In this document: one piece after another, positions 49,569 through 59,778 of the stretch
How the letters are laid out: every line of letters begins with the position of its first letter
Position numbering within the stretch: the stretch's first letter is position 1
Source of the DNA: Nematopogon swammerdamellus
Lineage: Eukaryota; Arthropoda; Insecta; Lepidoptera; Adelidae
DNA: 64,000 nt
Assembly: GCA_946902875.1 (NCBI GenBank)
Contig: OX336340.1
Coordinates: 1,347,501-1,411,500, forward strand
Reading direction: 5' to 3'
The notes under the pieces: model-generated
What the model saw: only the letters and a program-made list of their open reading frames with translations
What the model was told of the DNA's origin: nothing
The model's database searches: none
Program-made: the position numbers and the translations under genes

Positions 49569-49682
49569 CTTGCAATTTTGAAGAAGCATTTTTGTCTTAA
49601 CTTGAATACGTAAAATAAACAAAAATTCTATTGAACTGACTGTACGCGGGATCGCTATACATATTTTTATTGTAAAAAAAAT

Positions 49683-49868
49683 TGGTTGTCTGTAAAGTCG
49701 GTTTACGGACGATAGTTTTACGTGATGACGCTTGGGCCGATTGTGCCTCTCTATCGCTTGTTACGCGCTCTTGCTTGCACACACAGGCTCAGATGGAACG
49801 TGACACTTTTTCGTGTGTGCAGCCGGTGTTCATAAATTTATAAGACGTGACGTCATCACGTCAAAATT
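49683..49868. repeat. Dispersed repeat ending ACGTGACGTCATCACGT, short copy
   Basis: Colinear with 18474-18800 but lacking about 140 bp of interior; the breakpoint is at ACGTGATGACG | CTTGGGCCGATTGTGCC. Ends are well conserved. Confidence 0.65.
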
Positions 49869-50009
49869 TTAGTACTGCAAAAAGTGGGATGTGTAAACAT
49901 AGGTAGCTCGCTAGCTCACGCGCCACAAAACCGAAATTCACTCTAGCCACGAAATATCCTCGGGGTACCATAATAGATATTTACACATCAAAACAAGTGT
50001 GCCGTCTGG

Positions 50010-50128
50010 TATACGTATGTACGTACATTTTATCGTCAGAAAAAAGCTCATTGGTACACGCCGACAGGATTCGAACTTCGGACCTCTCGCCTGCGATGCC
50101 CATACCACTCGGCCACCCACCGCTCATC
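50010..50128 (-). mobile_element. S2 SINE head
   Basis: GGTACACGCCGACAGGATTCGAACTTCGGACC (B box inverted) and ACCACTCGGCCACCCACCGC (A box inverted). The anticodon-arm region is shortened. Confidence 0.8.
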
Positions 50129-51242
50129 TACGTCCAAAAACCAAGATTTTCAGTTGGTGTTCTACAACATAGTATGATTCCCCACTCGCTCTCTACTACT
50201 CGCTAGACCTTTTACTATGGCTAGACGATCAGATGCCGCCGCGCGCCGTCTACCGTCTGCTCCCCCAAAACGCATTCGGATGTAAATCAGAATTTCTCCA
50301 GTGCGCGCATACAATGCCACATAAATTATGCAGCCAGAGGTTTGCTCTTATTAAACCGTAATTCAGTGAATATTATTGTCGTTAGGGCTTTTGGAGAAAC
50401 AATTCCGCTCCAATGGGGAGCGTTAAGGGGTGACATTTGCATTTTGTAGTTTCCAGAAGTCAAACTTCAAGTGAATAATGCACTTGTAGATATCTTCAAG
50501 ATGCCGTCGAATTTATAGAGGTTGAATTTAAAAATACCGACAGTAAGTATTGAAGGAGGTGATATGAAATGAGATGAAATAATGGGAGAAATGAGATGAC
50601 ATGAGATGAAATAATGAGATGATATGAGATGACATGAGATGAAATAATGAGATGATATGAGATGAAATTATATGAAATTAGATGAATTGAGATGAAATTA
50701 AATGAAATGAAATAAAATTAAATGAGATGAAATAATGAGATGACATAAGATGAAATGAGATAAATTGAGATGAAATGAGAATATACTAAATTAAAATATT
50801 ACTTTATTGCACAACGTGTTTACCTTTCCGAACCGTTTGGTAGGCATCCGCGGTAAGTTCAGCGTTCAGGGATGCTGCAATCCCTGCCCGGTGCGCGTAC
50901 ACTTACCCACGTCCTTTCACGATTTATAACGTCATAACACGTCTTCACACGTCGTTCCGCGTCATCCCACGTCTCAATGCGCATTATGCATCAGCCTAAC
51001 ACAAATGCAAATACGATGCTGGAATCTGATTTGATTAATACTGAAGTCGGACTATCAGTTGGCGTTTAGGTGTTTGTACTTGGCGATCTAATCTCCTAGG
51101 GAGAGGGATGTAGCAGCCACAATGCTAAATAGCTGTTTAGGTATTTAGATTAAGTGTACGTTGAATGCTGAATAATGTGACCAGGATAGCATACATAGAG
51201 AATAGAACAGTCATTGTATTGTATTGTTTATTTATTGTATAA
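50129..51242. other. Unassigned; GAGATGAAAT-type simple repeat
   Basis: 50560-50780 is an irregular array of ATGAGATGAAAT, ATGAGATGATATG and related 5- to 12-bp units. Before and after it nothing is recognised; CACGTC-containing phrases at 50917-50975 recur four times (ACGTCCTTTCAC, ACGTCTTCACACGTCG, CACGTCTC). Confidence 0.5.
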
Positions 51243-51490
51243 TTCATATGGCAGTTAGACTGCACTCGAACTTCTCACAATTTGTTCTATCCGGTTCGAT
51301 TACACCCACGAAGAACGGATAAAAAATTTCGAGGGGTATTTTTTTTGCATTCGTACATTTGAAACCTGCGAAGTTTCTTGTCGGTTCTTCTTCGTGGGTG
51401 TAATCGAACCGGATAGAACAAATTGTCACAAGTTCGAGTGCAGTCTAACTGCCATATGAATGATGAAACAATACAACAATATACAAGACA
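51243..51490. mobile_element. Inverted pair of J3 LINE 3' ends
   Basis: Left arm 51243-51316 is the reverse complement of 51387-51460: both carry the GGTTCGATTACACCCACGAAG / CTTCGTGGGTGTAATCGAACC and GCAGTTAGACTGCACTCGAA blocks. The right copy continues into CCTGCGAAGTTTCTTGTCGG and ends in GAAACAATACAACAATATAC like the J3 tail at 23870-23985. Confidence 0.8.
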
Positions 51491-51591
51491 AGTGTTTTCG
51501 TGACTGGCCTCGTTAAAACATCGCCTACAGTCCATCAGAAACAAATTTAACTGATAATTCTGATTACAAAGACCTCGCTAGCTCAGTGGCA

Positions 51592-51948
51592 GTGTTGTCA
51601 GCCTCGATAGCTCAGTGGTGCAGACAGTCGGCAGTTGCTTGGGTGACCGCTCGACCGTTGGGAGGCTGACCGTGGTTCGGATTCCACGTAAAACTGTAGG
51701 TTCCTTCCCTTCCTACCTTACTCGGTGGTAGGGATCAGCCCGCCCGGGCTGGTACCACCGCACTGAATGAAACGTCGGGCGAAACGGCTATGTAAATAGT
51801 TTGTGTTTTCCGTCCAGTTCAGTGTAGCCGGCACGATCGAAGGGAAGCACTGACATGGCACCTAGTTCACCCGGTGTTATGGGCTGACATCACGAATATT
51901 GTAGGTGATGTAGCCAACCGTGTCAGTTTCCATATAAAAAAAAACCTT
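51592..51948 (+). mobile_element. S1 SINE, most of the 5S-like part deleted
   Basis: CCTCGATAGCTCAGTGGTGC (A box), then only TTGGGTGACCGCTCGACCG of the 5S-like block, GTGGTTCGGATTCCACG (B box), intact core and full tail to GTCAGTTTCCATATAAAAAAAAA. The preceding AGCTCAGTGGCAGTG (51571-51585) is a partial second A box. Confidence 0.85.
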
Positions 51949-52436
51949 TTAATTAAGTGTATCAGGTGTAAATTGTTAATTCTTGCAATCATTATCTTCT
52001 ATTATGATTATGAAGCGTAGGTAATCTAAGGTCGGTCTGTAAGGGATAAATTCGAAAATCGCTATTTCCGAAAATCCGACATATCTCCGGATTAGCATCA
52101 CGTCTTCGATCATAAGGACCTCATCAGAAGAGTAGGGAGTGATGAAAGTTCGAGAAAATTTATTTCACATATGCATTGCACTCCAACTTTAATACGAGCG
52201 GAGACGCGAGCACAGCCAGTCAATTATAATAAAATTGATACAGCACTACACACGAGCGCTCGACCATATTATTATCTGCCCAAGCGCATCTGGTGATACG
52301 CAGGAGACGTATCAAAATATTTGAGCGACGAACGCATGCGCGCGGCGAGTAGGGTTGCTACATTTGCTTTGGTCTATTCCCGGACAAAAAGCTCCAGCGT
52401 GACAATTTTATATATTTTATTTATTTTTTTATGCAA
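51949..52436. other. Unassigned, with a Helitron-like scrap
   Basis: ACGAGCGGAGACGCGAGCACAGCCAGT (52195-52221) resembles the Hel-B 3' end. CGAAAATCGCTATTTCCGAAAATCC (52050-52074) is an internal short repeat. No gene. Confidence 0.35.
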
Positions 52437-52692
52437 TCCGGTATGGGTGGCTGAGTCAGAGCGGCCAAGGCACATGCTCCGACCAGCCAATATCAACTCC
52501 GAGAAGGTAGATGCCATATCAGAGACTTCCCTTTGGATTGCTGGCTATACCGGACTAGAGGAGAACACCGCCGAGGCTGCTATGCGGCCATCGTACACCA
52601 CCAGTACCTCAGACACTTCTTACCACCTTGTAAGGGACAAGGGAAGGGACCTACAGTTTTACACCGGTTCTGAACGTTGAAGCAGCAGGTGA
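52437..52692 (-). mobile_element. S2 SINE, head missing
   Basis: Plus strand runs from the tail (CCGGTATGGGTGGCTGAGTC, CATGCTCCGACCAGCCAATA) through GATTGCTGGCTATACCGG and GCTATGCGGCCATCGTAC to CACCTTGTAAGGGACAAGGG and ACACCGGTTCTGAACG. The core has lost the CTCAAATTG segment. Confidence 0.8.
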
Positions 52693-53363
52693 TGGTTGTA
52701 ACGTGTCAGTTTCGCATCGCCACGTTACGATGAGAAACAAACGGAATTTAAAGGTCGTCTACACGCGAAAGATAATACGATAAAATCCACTCCTTGTAGG
52801 CCAGCTTTTATGACAGAGGAGCGTTGTCTATGCTCGAATGAGTCTATGGCCCATGATGGGGCGGTTTTGAATTAATAATAATAATCACTTAACGTTTCTG
52901 GATGCAAAGGGCGGTTTTGATGGTTTTTAGTGTTGCCTTTAGATAGCCTGTTGTAGGGTTTGTCTAATAAAAGTTGGCGTGCGACCGTGCTTGGAACGCG
53001 AATAGAAAATTGACTCTGAAATTGATTGATAAGTTACTCAAAGTAGCATCCATGCAAACAAACCCGAAGAATGTGTGCGACCCCCGGTCTGCGATTGTCC
53101 GAGTAATATCTAGACGGATGGTGACTCTCGCGGCGGCGCGCCCCTGCCCAGCGCGCGCCCGCCTCACTCTGCCTCTGATTAAAGGCGCGGTGGGTTAGGT
53201 AATAAAATATTCCTATTTTGGTCCATCCGCTCGGAACACAGATGCCCTCGTGTCATTCTACGCTACATACATGATGATACAGATAGAGTATAGAGTCAAG
53301 TAGAAGTAGTTTTGTTAGATAGATGATGCCCTATTTCTTGCTTGGACCATAACATAGATATTT
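52693..53363. other. Unassigned; GC patch
   Basis: 53110-53195 is GC-rich (CGCGGCGGCGCGCCCCTGCC). Frames there have no recognised motif. No gene is supported. Confidence 0.35.
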
Positions 53364-53735
53364 TTTTTTATGTAAACTGACACGGTTGGCTACATCACGT
53401 ACAACATCCGTGATGTCAGCCCATAACACCGGGTGAACTAGGTGCCATGTCAGTGCTTCCCTTCATTTCATGTCGGCTACACTGAACTGAACGGAAAACA
53501 CGAATTAGTTACATAGCTGTTTCGACCGATACGTTTCGCTTAGTGCGGTGGTACCACCCCGGCCGGGATAAACCCTACCACCTAGGAAGGTGGGAAGGGA
53601 AGGGACCTACAGTTGAACGTGGAATCCCACGGCCAGCCTCCAACCTTCGAACGGTCACCCATCCAAATACTGACTGCGCCCAGCGTTGCTTAACAACAGT
53701 CGACCGACCGCACCACTGAGCTATCGAGGCTGACG
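53364..53735 (-). mobile_element. S1 SINE, full length
   Basis: Best copy for the head. Minus strand: CCTCGATAGCTCAGTGGTGC (A box), TGTTAAGCAACGCTGGGCGC and AGTATTTGGATGGGTGACCG (5S-like), GGCCGTGGGATTCCACG (B box damaged), core TAGGTGGTAGGGTTTATCCC and GGTGGTACCACCGC, full tail with an A-run. Confidence 0.9.
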
Positions 53736-53788
53736 AAGATCCTAAAACTATTAAACATTTATATATAAGTGACGGATGGCAAGTAGGA

Positions 53789-54256
53789 GGTGTGGATCTA
53801 AGCTTGCGATGGCTTCACCGAACATATCCGGGCCCATCGGCAGTAGAGGAGGGTATTAATCGAGGCCGGGACTAGCGAGTGGCCACTCTAAATTTCCCGC
53901 GCATGCTTCACGTTTCGGCTCGCTTCAAGCCCTCGTCAGCTAGTCTGCGTTGACTAGGACGCGGGGAAACCACCAGTCCCGTTCTTGACCTCCCTCTCTC
54001 TACCTATCCATATTCTGTAGGATGCTTCCAGTGACGTTTTCGAAGCTCTCGCCATATATGAGCTTAGCGTCGATCTTGGGAGCCCTAGATTCTTGAAGAG
54101 ACTGGAGAGCGACTTCGCTGGTAGTCCTCTTGCTCCGACTTCCACAGCGAAGAGATCAGTCTTGAATCCGTTTCTCACAATCCGGTCTACTAAGTTGCAG
54201 TACTTGTTAAGTTTAATGTTGTGGTCCTTCGGTATGTTACTTTCCCATGGAACTGG
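53789..54256 (-). mobile_element. RLE retrotransposon, 5'-truncated copy
   Basis: Nearly identical to 24843-25308: the 3' end starts at the same AGGTGTGGATC, includes the hammerhead-like segment (53870-53945), and the ORF end (53954 upward) with RPD-domain downstream residues LPRSTLSSYMARASKTSLEA. Similarity stops after CCCATGGAACTG. Typical 5' truncation of target-primed reverse transcription. Confidence 0.9.
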
Positions 54257-54390
54257 GAGCTACTGGAGCCAGTCGGTTAGCGTGTAAGCGTAATAGTCTC
54301 AGATCAGGAAAGGAATATAATAGTACAAGTTTATCTTACGTAGCGAGCACTTAAGCTGTGCTTCGGGCTTTACTTCAAGGCATTGGTACA

Positions 54391-54559
54391 GTACCCGCCA
54401 GTAAATAATGAACATCGAGCTTTAGAAAGAGACAATCCGTTTGTAGAGCGTCGTCCCGGTCGCACAGAGACGTGCGAGTTCGTGCGACTGGGACGACGCT
54501 CTACTACAACCGTATTGTCTCTTTCTGAAGCCCGATCTTAATTATTTACTACCGGGAAC
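54391..54559. repeat. Foldback element (~77-bp arms)
   Basis: GTACCCGCCAGTAAATAATG, AGAAAGAGACAATCCG, TAGAGCGTCGTCCCGGTCGC on the left have reverse-complement partners GCGACTGGGACGACGCTCTA, TATTGTCTCTTTCTGAAG and TATTTACTACCGGGAAC on the right. The spacer is about 15 bp. A MITE of foldback type or an old inverted duplication. Confidence 0.75.
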
Positions 54560-54743
54560 TATCTTATCTGTACCTCAGACCAAGCAAAGAGTAAAGACAG
54601 AGCGCCGCGAACGAGGCAGTGAGGCAGAAAAACATCTGGTAATAGAACAGTGTTGCCATAACAATGATTCCCAGTACCCCAGTATCATAAAAATAGCGTT
54701 ACCAAGTTGTGTATTGTCTGGTAAATAAAATAAAAATATATCC

Positions 54744-55047
54744 ATACATACATATCACACACGCTGAATTCCGACAATCAGGGTAAGCAGAGTAATCGGT
54801 GTTGTACTGCAAGAACTCTGGTAAATTACAGCACAACACCGACCACCACGTTTCGCAAAGTATTCGAACAAGATTGAATCGACCAAGCAGCAAGTAAGGC
54901 ACGAAGACCCACCTGCTGCATGACTCGGTGGAAGTACCGTGCCAAGGTGAGAGGTGGCGATCCTGTTGCCCTTAAGCACGGCATCTTGTCCTTATCCATG
55001 GGGGGAGATGCAGTGGAGCTATTATTTGTACCGGCCCCACACGGTAC
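54744..55047 (-). mobile_element. H repeat, complete
   Basis: Minus strand: CCGTGTGGGGCCGGTAC, GCTCCACTGCATCTCCCCCC, GGATAAGGACAAGATGCCGTGC, ACCTCTCACCTTGGCACGG, GTCTTCGTGCCTTACTTGC, TTCGAATACTTTGCGAAACG, ACAACACCGATTACTCTGC, CCTGATTGTCGGAATTCAGC and a TATG tail. Colinear with 61020-61362. The GTCGTAAAAGGCGACTAAGG block is deleted here. No ORF. Confidence 0.75.
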
Positions 55048-55099
55048 GGTAAAATAAAAATAGTAATGACATTTTGTTTAATTATATTTATATTTGGGA

Positions 55100-55668
55100 T
55101 ATTATAAAAAATAGACGAGAGGTCTCATGGGACACCCGGTTGGAACGAAGTTCCTTTCGCTATATATCATGTATTAAATAACAGGCACAATTAAATACAT
55201 TAACAACGTTTGAAAGTAAATAACATACAAAAATAAAAAAATAAATGACTTCTATTATATTATCAAGCTTAAATTATAGTTATTCTAGCTCTCAAACTAT
55301 ATCTTAACACTGTAAGCGGTGTCTATTGTGTAGCTAGTCACAATGTATTGTAATTGAAGACGTTAAAAAAGAACCCTGCGAAGTTTCTTGCCGGCTCTTC
55401 TTTGTGGGTGTAATCGAACCGGATTGTAAAAACTAAACAGGACAAATTCAAGCGTAGTGTACTACCATACGAATGATGAATAAAGAATAAAGAATACTGT
55501 AGTAATATACATATGCATAGACATACGCTTGTAAACACACATACTACAGCAAAAGTGTCGTGACGGTCGAAGTCTTACACTTTTTTTCGGCCTAGCTGTC
55601 AATCGGCAAGTGTCTGGAGTGTAACGTGCGACAAGGAACTTCGTTCCTAAATTACAACAAACTTGTTT
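55100..55668. other. J3 LINE 3' UTR (55240-55500) between unassigned flanks
   Basis: 55240-55500 follows the J3 3' UTR (CTCAAACTATATCTTAACAC, CCCTGCGAAGTTTCTTGCCGG, GAATGATGAATAAAGAATAAAG tail). Outside it, TTGGAACGAAGTTCCTTTCG (55139-55158) and AAGGAACTTCGTTCCTAAA (55634-55652) are related palindromic motifs that may mark the ends of an element into which the LINE inserted. Confidence 0.5.
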
Positions 55669-55910
55669 TTAAATGGAAACTGACACGGTTGGCTACATCA
55701 CCTACAACATCCGTGATGTCGGCCCATAACACCGGGTGAACTAGGTGCCATGTCAGTGGTTCCCTTCATTTCATGTCGGCTACACTGAACTGGACGGACA
55801 ACACGAAATATTTACATAGTTTCGGCCGACGACGTTTCATTCGGTGCGGTGGTACCAATCCGGGCGGGATGAACCCTACCACCTAGTAAGGTAAGAAGGG
55901 AAGGGACGTA
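55669..55910 (-). mobile_element. S1 SINE, tail and core
   Basis: AAATGGAAACTGACACGGTTGG to GGTGGTACCAATCCGGGCGGG and CCTACCACCTAGTAAGGTAAG. Head absent. Confidence 0.85.
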
Positions 55911-56274
55911 TAACAGTAATGCTACGTTGCCTGTAACTTACTGAATGATGAGGATAATAATAACACTAATGGCAACACTTCTTATCGAGATGTTTGATTG
56001 GTTGATGCTAGACGTAGTTTGGTTGCATGTGTTCATATGCGTGTGCCTTTGAACGCGTATGGCGAGGCGTAGTTTTGTCTGCCTCACCAGTATTGCTCGC
56101 TGCACTCTGTCTCTACGTTTTACTTGGTCTTAGATCTGTACTTCGGTTTAGCTAAAAGCTTAGGGCGTATGGCCAGATAACTAGGAGTACTTAAAAGTAG
56201 TTTATTGTAGCGGCTTTTAGTAAGAACAGACATCGATTAAAAATGTTTGTGCTCACATTAATTTATACATTATG
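55911..56274. other. Unassigned sequence
   Basis: No gene recognised; a mid-GC segment 56020-56110 is not repeated in the window. Confidence 0.35.
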
Positions 56275-56516
56275 TTACTAGATGTGCCCGCGGCTCCGCT
56301 CGTGATAAAGTTGGTTTCACAGCAAATCGGAAATAATGCAATTTTCTCCGAATGTGTTACGTGGTTTCGCTTTCAGCCCCACTGCCCAGCTCATAATATT
56401 AATAATGTCGTGATGCTATATAGCCTATAACCTTGCTGATATATGTCGTATTATTTCAATGAAAACCGAAAGTAAGATTGAGCCGTTCTTGACTTATAAT
56501 CGAACATACATACAGA
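56275..56516 (-). mobile_element. Helitron-like element (Hel-B related)
   Basis: Minus strand ends GAGCGGAGCCGCGGGCACATC-TAG, with GATGCTATATAGCCTATAACC (plus strand) and CTTGACTTATAATCGAACATACATAC at the 5' side. A GCGGAGC short hairpin precedes CTAG. Confidence 0.7.
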
Positions 56517-56540
56517 TGGAAGATGTTGAATTTTATATAA

Positions 56541-56938
56541 AAGGTGCTTCGTTATTCATGTCAATAACTTCGGGAGGGTTACATACGCACTCAAACAAAC
56601 ACTTTACGTAGGAAAAAAACATATGTTTATAGGAGCATTTTTTCTCCTAACAAAAAAATTAAATCAAATAAGTAGCTGTAAAAACCAATCATAGTGACCT
56701 TGTGAATTACTTACAACAAACAGCTGTTCTGCGTTTGAACATAGTACGGTCATTGACCCCGTACAATGCAAGTTACCTACTGTTTGTTACACACAGGTTA
56801 ATGTTAAGGTAGCAAACATGTTTTGTTAAATTTCTCGAAAAGTAATGCTAAAAACAATAATTTTTTTTTGCGTAACGTGTTTATTTGAATGTGTATGTTA
56901 CCCTCCCAAAACATTTGACATGAATAACGAAGCACCTT
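56541..56938 (+). mobile_element. MITE pair, copy 1
   Basis: About 398 bp with inverted ends of ~65-70 bp (AAGGTGCTTCGTTATTCATG and GGGAGGGTTACATACGCACTC against the right end complement GGGAGGGTAACATACACATTC). Interior shares CATATGTTTATAGGAGCATTT, GTACGGTCATTGACCCCGTAC and GGTAGCAAACATGTTTTG with copy 2. AT-rich flanks TATA/ATAT may be the target. Confidence 0.75.
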
Positions 56939-56954
56939 ATATGTAGAGAGAGAA

Positions 56955-57315
56955 AAATACCTGGCGGGTGGTCTTCCCACACTCCGTTTTCCTGTTCACG
57001 GCCTTCAGTGTACGACACGGTTACTCCAACGGTCGTCATCTCTTCGGCTAGCGTGCCCAGCCCACTGCCACTTGAGCTTAGCCACCCGGTGTCCAATAGC
57101 GACTACTTTTGTGCGTCGGCGGATAGCCTCGTTACGCACCAGCATGCCCAGCATGGCTCGCTCCATTGCTCGCTGCGCAACTAGCTTTGGACAACAGCGA
57201 CCGTCAGAGTCCACGTTTTACACCCGTACGTCTCGTACCGGGAGGACATACTGGTCGTATTATACGGGTCTTTAAATTCTGCGGAAGGTCAGACCTCAGG
57301 GCGAATTTTAAGTTT
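56955..57315 (-). pseudogene. RTE-type LINE ORF fragment
   Basis: Minus frame reads KLVAQRAMERAMLGMLVRNE, AIRRRTKVVAIGHRVAKLKW and QWAGHASRRDDDRWSNRVVH. It joins the parts seen separately at 43838 and 20667. Catalytic residues are upstream and missing. Confidence 0.75.
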
Positions 57316-57357
57316 TTAACTTTCCGAAGGCAGCCCAACCCAGTTGAATTCGTCTCT

Positions 57358-57535
57358 TCGCTTCCTTCATCATCATCATCATCAGCCTGTATCGCTCCAC
57401 TGCTGGACATAGGCCTCTCCCAAGGCACGCCACCACACGCGGTCTTCCGCTCTTCTCATCCGTCCACTCCCGGCTACTTTTTTAGGTCATTTGTCCACCT
57501 AGCCGGGGGGCGTCCCACGCCTCACTGAGCGCTAT
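57358..57535 (-). mobile_element. RTE-type LINE 3' end with (ATG)n
   Basis: CATCATCATCATCATCAGCC, CCACTGCTGGACATAGGCC and CACCACACGCGGTCTTCCG are, reversed, a common RTE end in Lepidoptera. Distinct subfamily from the CTGA-ended ones. Confidence 0.7.
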
Positions 57536-57614
57536 TTCGCGAGGAGAGGTCATTTCGGCTCTGGCGACTGCATTATTTGTCTCTCGGCACAGACAGCCAT
57601 ATTGATTTACATAA
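57536..57614 (+). mobile_element. LINE 3' end, family J2
   Basis: CGCGAGGAGAGGTCATTTCG, GCATTATTTGTCTCTCGGCAC and ATTGATTTACATAAA are the last ~80 bp of J2. Confidence 0.6.
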
Positions 57615-58457
57615 AGACAGTTCACCGACCCAATATAAAAATGTCTAATCGTTTTTACCATTTCATTTAAGTGAGAGCACGACTGGGCGCCTTAAAAGGA
57701 CGGCTTGATGGCCCGGTGATACCCGTAAAAGGTTTGATTCATTACTGCCGTACATAAGCGTGTGATTAGTGTACTTTCTAGTACTTACTTTAAACCGTTA
57801 GAGTTACTTTATAGGGTTCCGTCGACGTATGACGATAAAATTATAAAATTGGTCAGGTGTCATTTCTTGTCACCGAGCAATGGCTACGGACCTCTCCGTC
57901 TGTGTGTGAACAAAGTTCGTACTTAACTGGCTTTTTTTTCATATCGCCTCTTACTATTCCTTATTTTTTTCTCTCTTCTTTAAGAATTGCTTCAAGAATT
58001 TCCCTATTTCGTTTGGAGCTCTAAACCTTTGACAACGAAATAGGTCCAGCTATCAAATTTATTGTTCAAATTCATAGTTCCTTCCTGCAGTAACAAGGGC
58101 GGTCCTTCAGAAGTGACGTTTTACGACGAGGCATACTTCCCCTCATAACATAATGGTTTTATCACGGAGGAGAGAGGTGAGAGGAGTTGTTGCTAGCTCT
58201 AATTTCTAATAAAACGTGAGTAAAACATGTTGTTGCCAGTACGGGCAGTAGCGGGGAAGCCGCAATTTCGTTCTTCACCAATCACGCACCATTTAAAGCT
58301 TCGTGCGCTGGGTAGCGACCACCTCGTGGACGATATATTATAACCGAATAACCGTTTTTTACGATAGAGCAAAAAAAAATCGTCGAAAAACACGTTTCTT
58401 GTATGGGTATACATCAAAACACTGTGCCACGCCCGGTTCATCGAAGTATTCGTATAT
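57615..58457. other. Unassigned sequence
   Basis: About 840 bp. An antisense frame at 58199-58441 is not recognised. TTGTTGCCAGTACGGGCAG (58231-58249) is unique in the window. Confidence 0.35.
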
Positions 58458-58850
58458 AACGTGCTTCGTTATTTATGTCAAAAATTTCGGGAGGGTTACT
58501 ACGCACTCAAATAAACACTTTACGTAAGAAAAAAACATATGTTTATAGGAGCATTTTTTTCCTAACAAAAAAATTAAATCAAATAAGTAGCTATAAAAAC
58601 CAATCATTGTGACCTTGTGCCTAACTTACAACAAACAGGTGTTCTGCGTTAGAACATAGTACGGTCATTGACCCCGTACAATGCAAGTTACATACTGTTA
58701 CACACAGGTTAATGTTTAGGTAGCAAACATGTTTTGTTAAATTTCTCGAAAAGTAATGCTATAAACATATAATTTTTTTTTACGTAACGTGTTTATTTGA
58801 GTTTGTATGTAACCCTCCCGAAATTTTTGACATAAATAACGAAGCACCTT
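58458..58850 (+). mobile_element. MITE pair, copy 2
   Basis: About 393 bp, same orientation and nearly same length as 56541-56938. Ends AACGTGCTTCGTTATTTATG and, inward from the right, AAGGTGCTTCGTTATTTATG. Interior matches copy 1 block by block. Confidence 0.8.
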
Positions 58851-59164
58851 ATATACCCCCAGTTGGTGGCGACGGACCCAGTTTTCTTAGACCAATTCCT
58901 GCCACCTCTCTTCTCCGTTGGTTTGCTCAACAATCTTGGCACGTTCTTTTTGAGACGTAAAGTGTACAAGTGCGCGGTTGATGGCAGCGGCCGCGTCCGT
59001 CGCCGCCGCCGTGCGTCGAGCGGGAAATGTAGGCGCCAATCAAGGACACTTAAATATTTGAAGGGTTCATTTCTGTTCATTTATTTTTCAAGGTCTGTTA
59101 CCTTTTGGCTACATCAAATAAATTAAAATAAAAAATAGTTGTTTTAAAATATAACATTTTTAAG
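58851..59164. other. Unassigned; GC patch with two open frames
   Basis: Frames 58863-59126 (plus) and 58793-59080 (minus) overlap over CGGCCGCGTCCGTCGCCGCC. Neither has a recognised domain. The minus-strand residues VPRLLSKPTEKRGGRNWSKK look more protein-like, but that is weak. Confidence 0.25.
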
Positions 59165-59312
59165 GGAAGGCATGTAGAGTATTACGTGGAATCCGAACCA
59201 CGGCCAGCCTCATCGGCCGACAGCCACCCATCCAAAGTCTGACCGCGCCCGACGTTACTTAACTTCGGCGATCGGAGGTCGAAGTATATACCGCAGAGCT
59301 AAAGAGACCGAC
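59165..59312 (-). mobile_element. S1 SINE head only
   Basis: GTGGAATCCGAACCACGGCC (B box inverted), CATCCAAAGTCTGACCGCGCC (5S-like inverted) and a decayed A box. The body is missing: an unusual 3'-deleted copy. Confidence 0.75.
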
Positions 59313-59340
59313 CTTATTATGATGTATCAATTTATTTCAA

Positions 59341-59778
59341 ATAGTTCTTGCCCGCGGCTTCGCTCGCGTGAAATTAGTATTTAAAAAGAAGAAAGTACGC
59401 AAAAAGGAAGGCTGAGACAGGTAAACAATAAACATACTCGATGAAAGTAAGTAACTAAGGGCGAGGTCCGCTACCGTACCTTTATTTCGGCGCGCGGAAC
59501 AATTCGGTTTGTATGAGAGCCACATCTTAGCGTAATCGAAACTGAATTTAATTTAGCCTATCCTGTGTCACATATAGTTAAATGTGCTTGTGCTAAGTTT
59601 CATCGAATTCGGATGATTGGTTTAAGAGTTATGGAGGAAGATACATACATACAGGAAATATTTCTGAAAATCGTCAATTTAGTTTTAGTATCATACATAG
59701 AGTCTATAAACGCAATATATCATAATACAAAGTAACTTACTCCATGACCATCTCTTACAGATTTATTATTAGTGTTGA
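59341..59778 (-). mobile_element. Hel-A (Helitron-like) with a small insertion
   Basis: Minus strand starts TCAACACTAATAATAAATC and reads through the RLE target site (CTATGTATGATACTAAAACT) to ACGCGAGCGAAGCCGCGGGC. About 65 bp of foreign sequence (59397-59461) lies between ACTTTC and the GGTAGCGGA block. The CTAG end is mutated. Confidence 0.8.

Noticed and set aside
50560..50780. CRISPR-like spaced repeats
   Set aside because: The GAGATGAAAT units have no constant spacers; it is a degenerate simple repeat in a eukaryotic genome.
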